Shown here: one piece after another, positions 4,946 through 6,708 of the stretch
Position numbering within the stretch: position 1 is the first letter of the stretch
How the letters are laid out: each line of letters opens with the position of its first letter
From: Candidatus Aenigmatarchaeota archaeon
GTDB lineage: Archaea > Aenigmatarchaeota > Aenigmatarchaeia > CG10238-14 > SCSR01
Direction of reading: 5' to 3'
NCBI GenBank assembly: GCA_030018055.1
Contig: JASEGN010000046.1
Location: forward strand, 1-6,708
DNA: 6,708 nt
Notes under the pieces: generated by a model
What the model saw: the letters and a program-made list of their open reading frames with translations, nothing else
Told to the model about the DNA's origin: nothing
The model's database searches: none
Translations under genes and position numbers: made by a program

Positions 4946-6708
4946 ATGGAAAGGCTATTGCTTCTAGATGCAGATTATACAATTACAAATAGCAAACCAA
5001 TAATACGTCTTTATTGTTCGGATGAAAATGGGAAAACCACAGTTCTACTTGATGATAGTTTCGAGCCATATTTTTACGTTTTACCAAAACAGGGAAAAGA
5101 ATTGGAAGTAAAGAAAAGAATTGAAAATTTGAAAAGAAGTGAAATAAAAAAGGTTGAGCTTGTAGAAAGAAAGTTACTTGGAGAAAAAAAGAAGTTTTTG
5201 AAAATTACCTGTGATTTACCATCAAATGTTCCTAAGGTGAGAGATGTAATTAAAGAATGGGAAGATGGAGCTGTTATTGAAGAATACGAATATACTCTCT
5301 CGTTCTACAAGAGGTATCTGATCGATAAACAGCTTTCTGGAATACAATGGATTGAGGTTGATGGAGAAGAGGTTAAAGGAAATTATCAGGCTGAAAAGGT
5401 TTTGAAGTTGAAAAAATTGAAAGTTTTAGAAGATCTTGAGCTACCAAAGCTGAAAATTTTAGCTTTCGATATAGAAACTGTGGAAGAAGGTGGAAAACAA
5501 AAAATAATAATGCTTTCTTTAGTTGGAGATTCTTTCAAGAAAGTGTTAACTTATCAAAAAGATAGCTATCCAAACTATGTTGAGGTAGTTAGGGATGAGA
5601 AAGAGTTGTTGGAAAGATTTGTTGAGGTTGTAAATGAGCAAGATGTAGATATTCTCTTGGGTTATAATTGCTTGCCTTATGATGAACAAATAATTCTTGA
5701 AAATGGTAACAGAATGTCTATTGGTGAATATGTTAAAAAATATGAGAAGTCAGAACATCGACCTAAGGTTATTGGAATGGTAAATGGTTACATGTGCCCA
5801 GTTGAGGTAACTGGAGTGTGGAAATACATTCATCCTACTCATCATAAAATAATAAAGATAAGAACACAAACTGGAACGGAGTTAAGTGTAACACCTGGAA
5901 ACAAGTTACCTGTAGGAACTACCAAAGGAATTGAATGGAAGTATGCAAAACACGTTCAACCTTCTGATCTAATAGCGACTCCAAGAGTAATAAAAGTACG
6001 TGTTACTACACCTAAATTTATTGATTTTATTCGGGATGATAGGTTAGTTACGGATAGGATTTTTATTGGATGGGTAAAGAAATGTCTTTTAAAGAAATTC
6101 GGAAAGTACAGAAATGTTGCGGAAAAACTTCATATGAATGTTAATACTCTGAAAAATTGTAGGGGGTTCAAGATAAAATTTTTAAAAGAACATATCTTAC
6201 AAATTTTGGGATATGAGTGGGATGAGATTAAGGAAAAAATTAAAGAAGTAGATAGGATAAAACTACCTGAAATTGATAAAGGTTTGATGTACGTGGCTGG
6301 GTTAGTAGCTTCTGATGGAAGTGTATCAGATGGGAATCACAACAGGGTAAGCTTTGGAAATACTGACAAGAGATTAACTGATGAATTTAAGAGAATTGTA
6401 GAGATGAAATTCAGGAAAAGTGTTGAAGAAAGAATAATTTACCTGCATAGTCCAAAACATAAAGATAGAATTCAAGTGAGAGTTTCGTGTAGTCTACTTA
6501 GAGATTTTCTTACAAGTCTTGGTATTCCTTCTGGAAATAAAACTAAAAAAGGTGTAGAGTTAATGAGGTTATTCACTTTTAGCGAAGAACTGATAGGTGC
6601 ATTCATAGCTGGACTAGTGGATGGTGATGGAAATGTTCATGCGGAGAAACAAAAACAAAGGACATTTTATATAGAAAATAAGAATAGAAAGACTAAAAGC
6701 TGGGTTAA
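4946..6708 (+). CDS. polB: Family B DNA polymerase, 5' part, interrupted by an intein
   Basis: The frame runs uninterrupted from 4946 through the window end (587 complete codons). Residues 1-241 are the N-terminal extein of an archaeal family B replicative DNA polymerase: MERLLLLDADYT opens the N-terminal domain, LSFYKRYLID is the conserved link, and LKILAFDIET (169-178) is Exo I with metal ligands D175 and E177. YVEVV and DILLGYN then lead into Exo II. The closest remembered match is the Pyrococcus/Thermococcus enzyme, with a roughly 30-residue longer segment before Exo I. At residue 242 an intein begins, so the rest of Exo II, Exo III and the polymerase motifs lie beyond the window. The start at 4946 matches the family N terminus. 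An in-frame ATG at 4895 would add 17 mostly basic residues. Neither start has a convincing Shine-Dalgarno. Confidence 0.95.
   Translation, partial: MERLLLLDADYTITNSKPIIRLYCSDENGKTTVLLDDSFEPYFYVLPKQGKELEVKKRIENLKRSEIKKVELVERKLLGEKKKFLKITCDLPSNVPKVRDVIKEWEDGAVIEEYEYTLSFYKRYLIDKQLSGIQWIEVDGEEVKGNYQAEKVLKLKKLKVLEDLELPKLKILAFDIETVEEGGKQKIIMLSLVGDSFKKVLTYQKDSYPNYVEVVRDEKELLERFVEVVNEQDVDILLGYNCLPYDEQIILENGNRMSIGEYVKKYEKSEHRPKVIGMVNGYMCPVEVTGVWKYIHPTHHKIIKIRTQTGTELSVTPGNKLPVGTTKGIEWKYAKHVQPSDLIATPRVIKVRVTTPKFIDFIRDDRLVTDRIFIGWVKKCLLKKFGKYRNVAEKLHMNVNTLKNCRGFKIKFLKEHILQILGYEWDEIKEKIKEVDRIKLPEIDKGLMYVAGLVASDGSVSDGNHNRVSFGNTDKRLTDEFKRIVEMKFRKSVEERIIYLHSPKHKDRIQVRVSCSLLRDFLTSLGIPSGNKTKKGVELMRLFTFSEELIGAFIAGLVDGDGNVHAEKQKQRTFYIENKNRKTKSWV
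5669..6708 (+). mobile_element. LAGLIDADG intein in polB at the Exo II motif (N-terminal 346 residues)
   Basis: The extein sequence ILLGYN stops and a typical intein N terminus starts at Cys1 (residue 242, CLPYDEQIILENGNR). Block B lies at 313-323, SVTPGNKLPV, where the usual TxxH is T316-P-G-N319. After a linker and a helical, HTH-like segment (about 385-425) come both LAGLIDADG motifs: YVAGLVASDG (449-458, catalytic D457) and FIAGLVDGDG (553-562, catalytic D561), with a block D-like region between them. Both acidic residues are intact, so the homing endonuclease looks active. Blocks F and G, the terminal Asn and the +1 residue lie outside. Polymerase Exo II usually continues from YN with T, S or G, so a +1 Ser/Thr is predicted. 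Removal by protein splicing would be required to form the exonuclease site. Confidence 0.93.

Overview
The window looks archaeal. It is AT-rich. It encodes a ThrRS with the archaeal-type D-Tyr-deacylase-like editing domain, a TrmB-family regulator, and a family B DNA polymerase resembling the Pyrococcus/Thermococcus enzyme. It also has TATA/BRE-type promoters and a tRNA gene whose insert fits the archaeal bulge-helix-bulge splicing rule. The exact lineage cannot be fixed from sequence alone. Short introns at non-canonical tRNA positions are most often reported from Thermoproteota and related deep lineages.

Layout. (1) 1-221 is noncoding. It holds a GC-rich nested hairpin (53-96), possibly a degraded IS200/IS605-type end, then TTAATTC-like tandem repeats directly before a strong promoter. 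(2) 222-1043 (+) is a short TrmB-family regulator, convergent with (3) 1062-2894 (-), threonyl-tRNA synthetase. (4) 2895-3015 is a divergent promoter region. (5) 3016-3105 (+) is tRNA-Gln(CUG), with a 17-nt intron in the D-loop. (6) 3127-3798 (+) is a Trm9/ALKBH8-like SAM methyltransferase, 21 nt behind the tRNA. (7) 3799-4122 has no confident gene, but it holds a 9-bp long-range stem, two further hairpins, a T6 run and an overlapping 35-codon ORF. (8) 4123-4605 (+) is an unrecognised protein with six CxxC motifs. (9) 4619-4780 (-) is a 53-aa predicted helical protein with a clear Shine-Dalgarno site and promoter. (10) 4946 to the window end (+) is the 5' part of a family B DNA polymerase, interrupted inside the Exo II motif by an intein with a LAGLIDADG endonuclease. 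The intein continues past the window end.

The theme is information processing: tRNA charging, a tRNA gene, a probable tRNA methyltransferase and the replicative polymerase. The genes do not form one operon: ThrRS and the 53-aa gene run opposite to the rest. The two most notable items are processing events, one at the RNA level (D-loop intron) and one at the protein level (intein at the exonuclease site).
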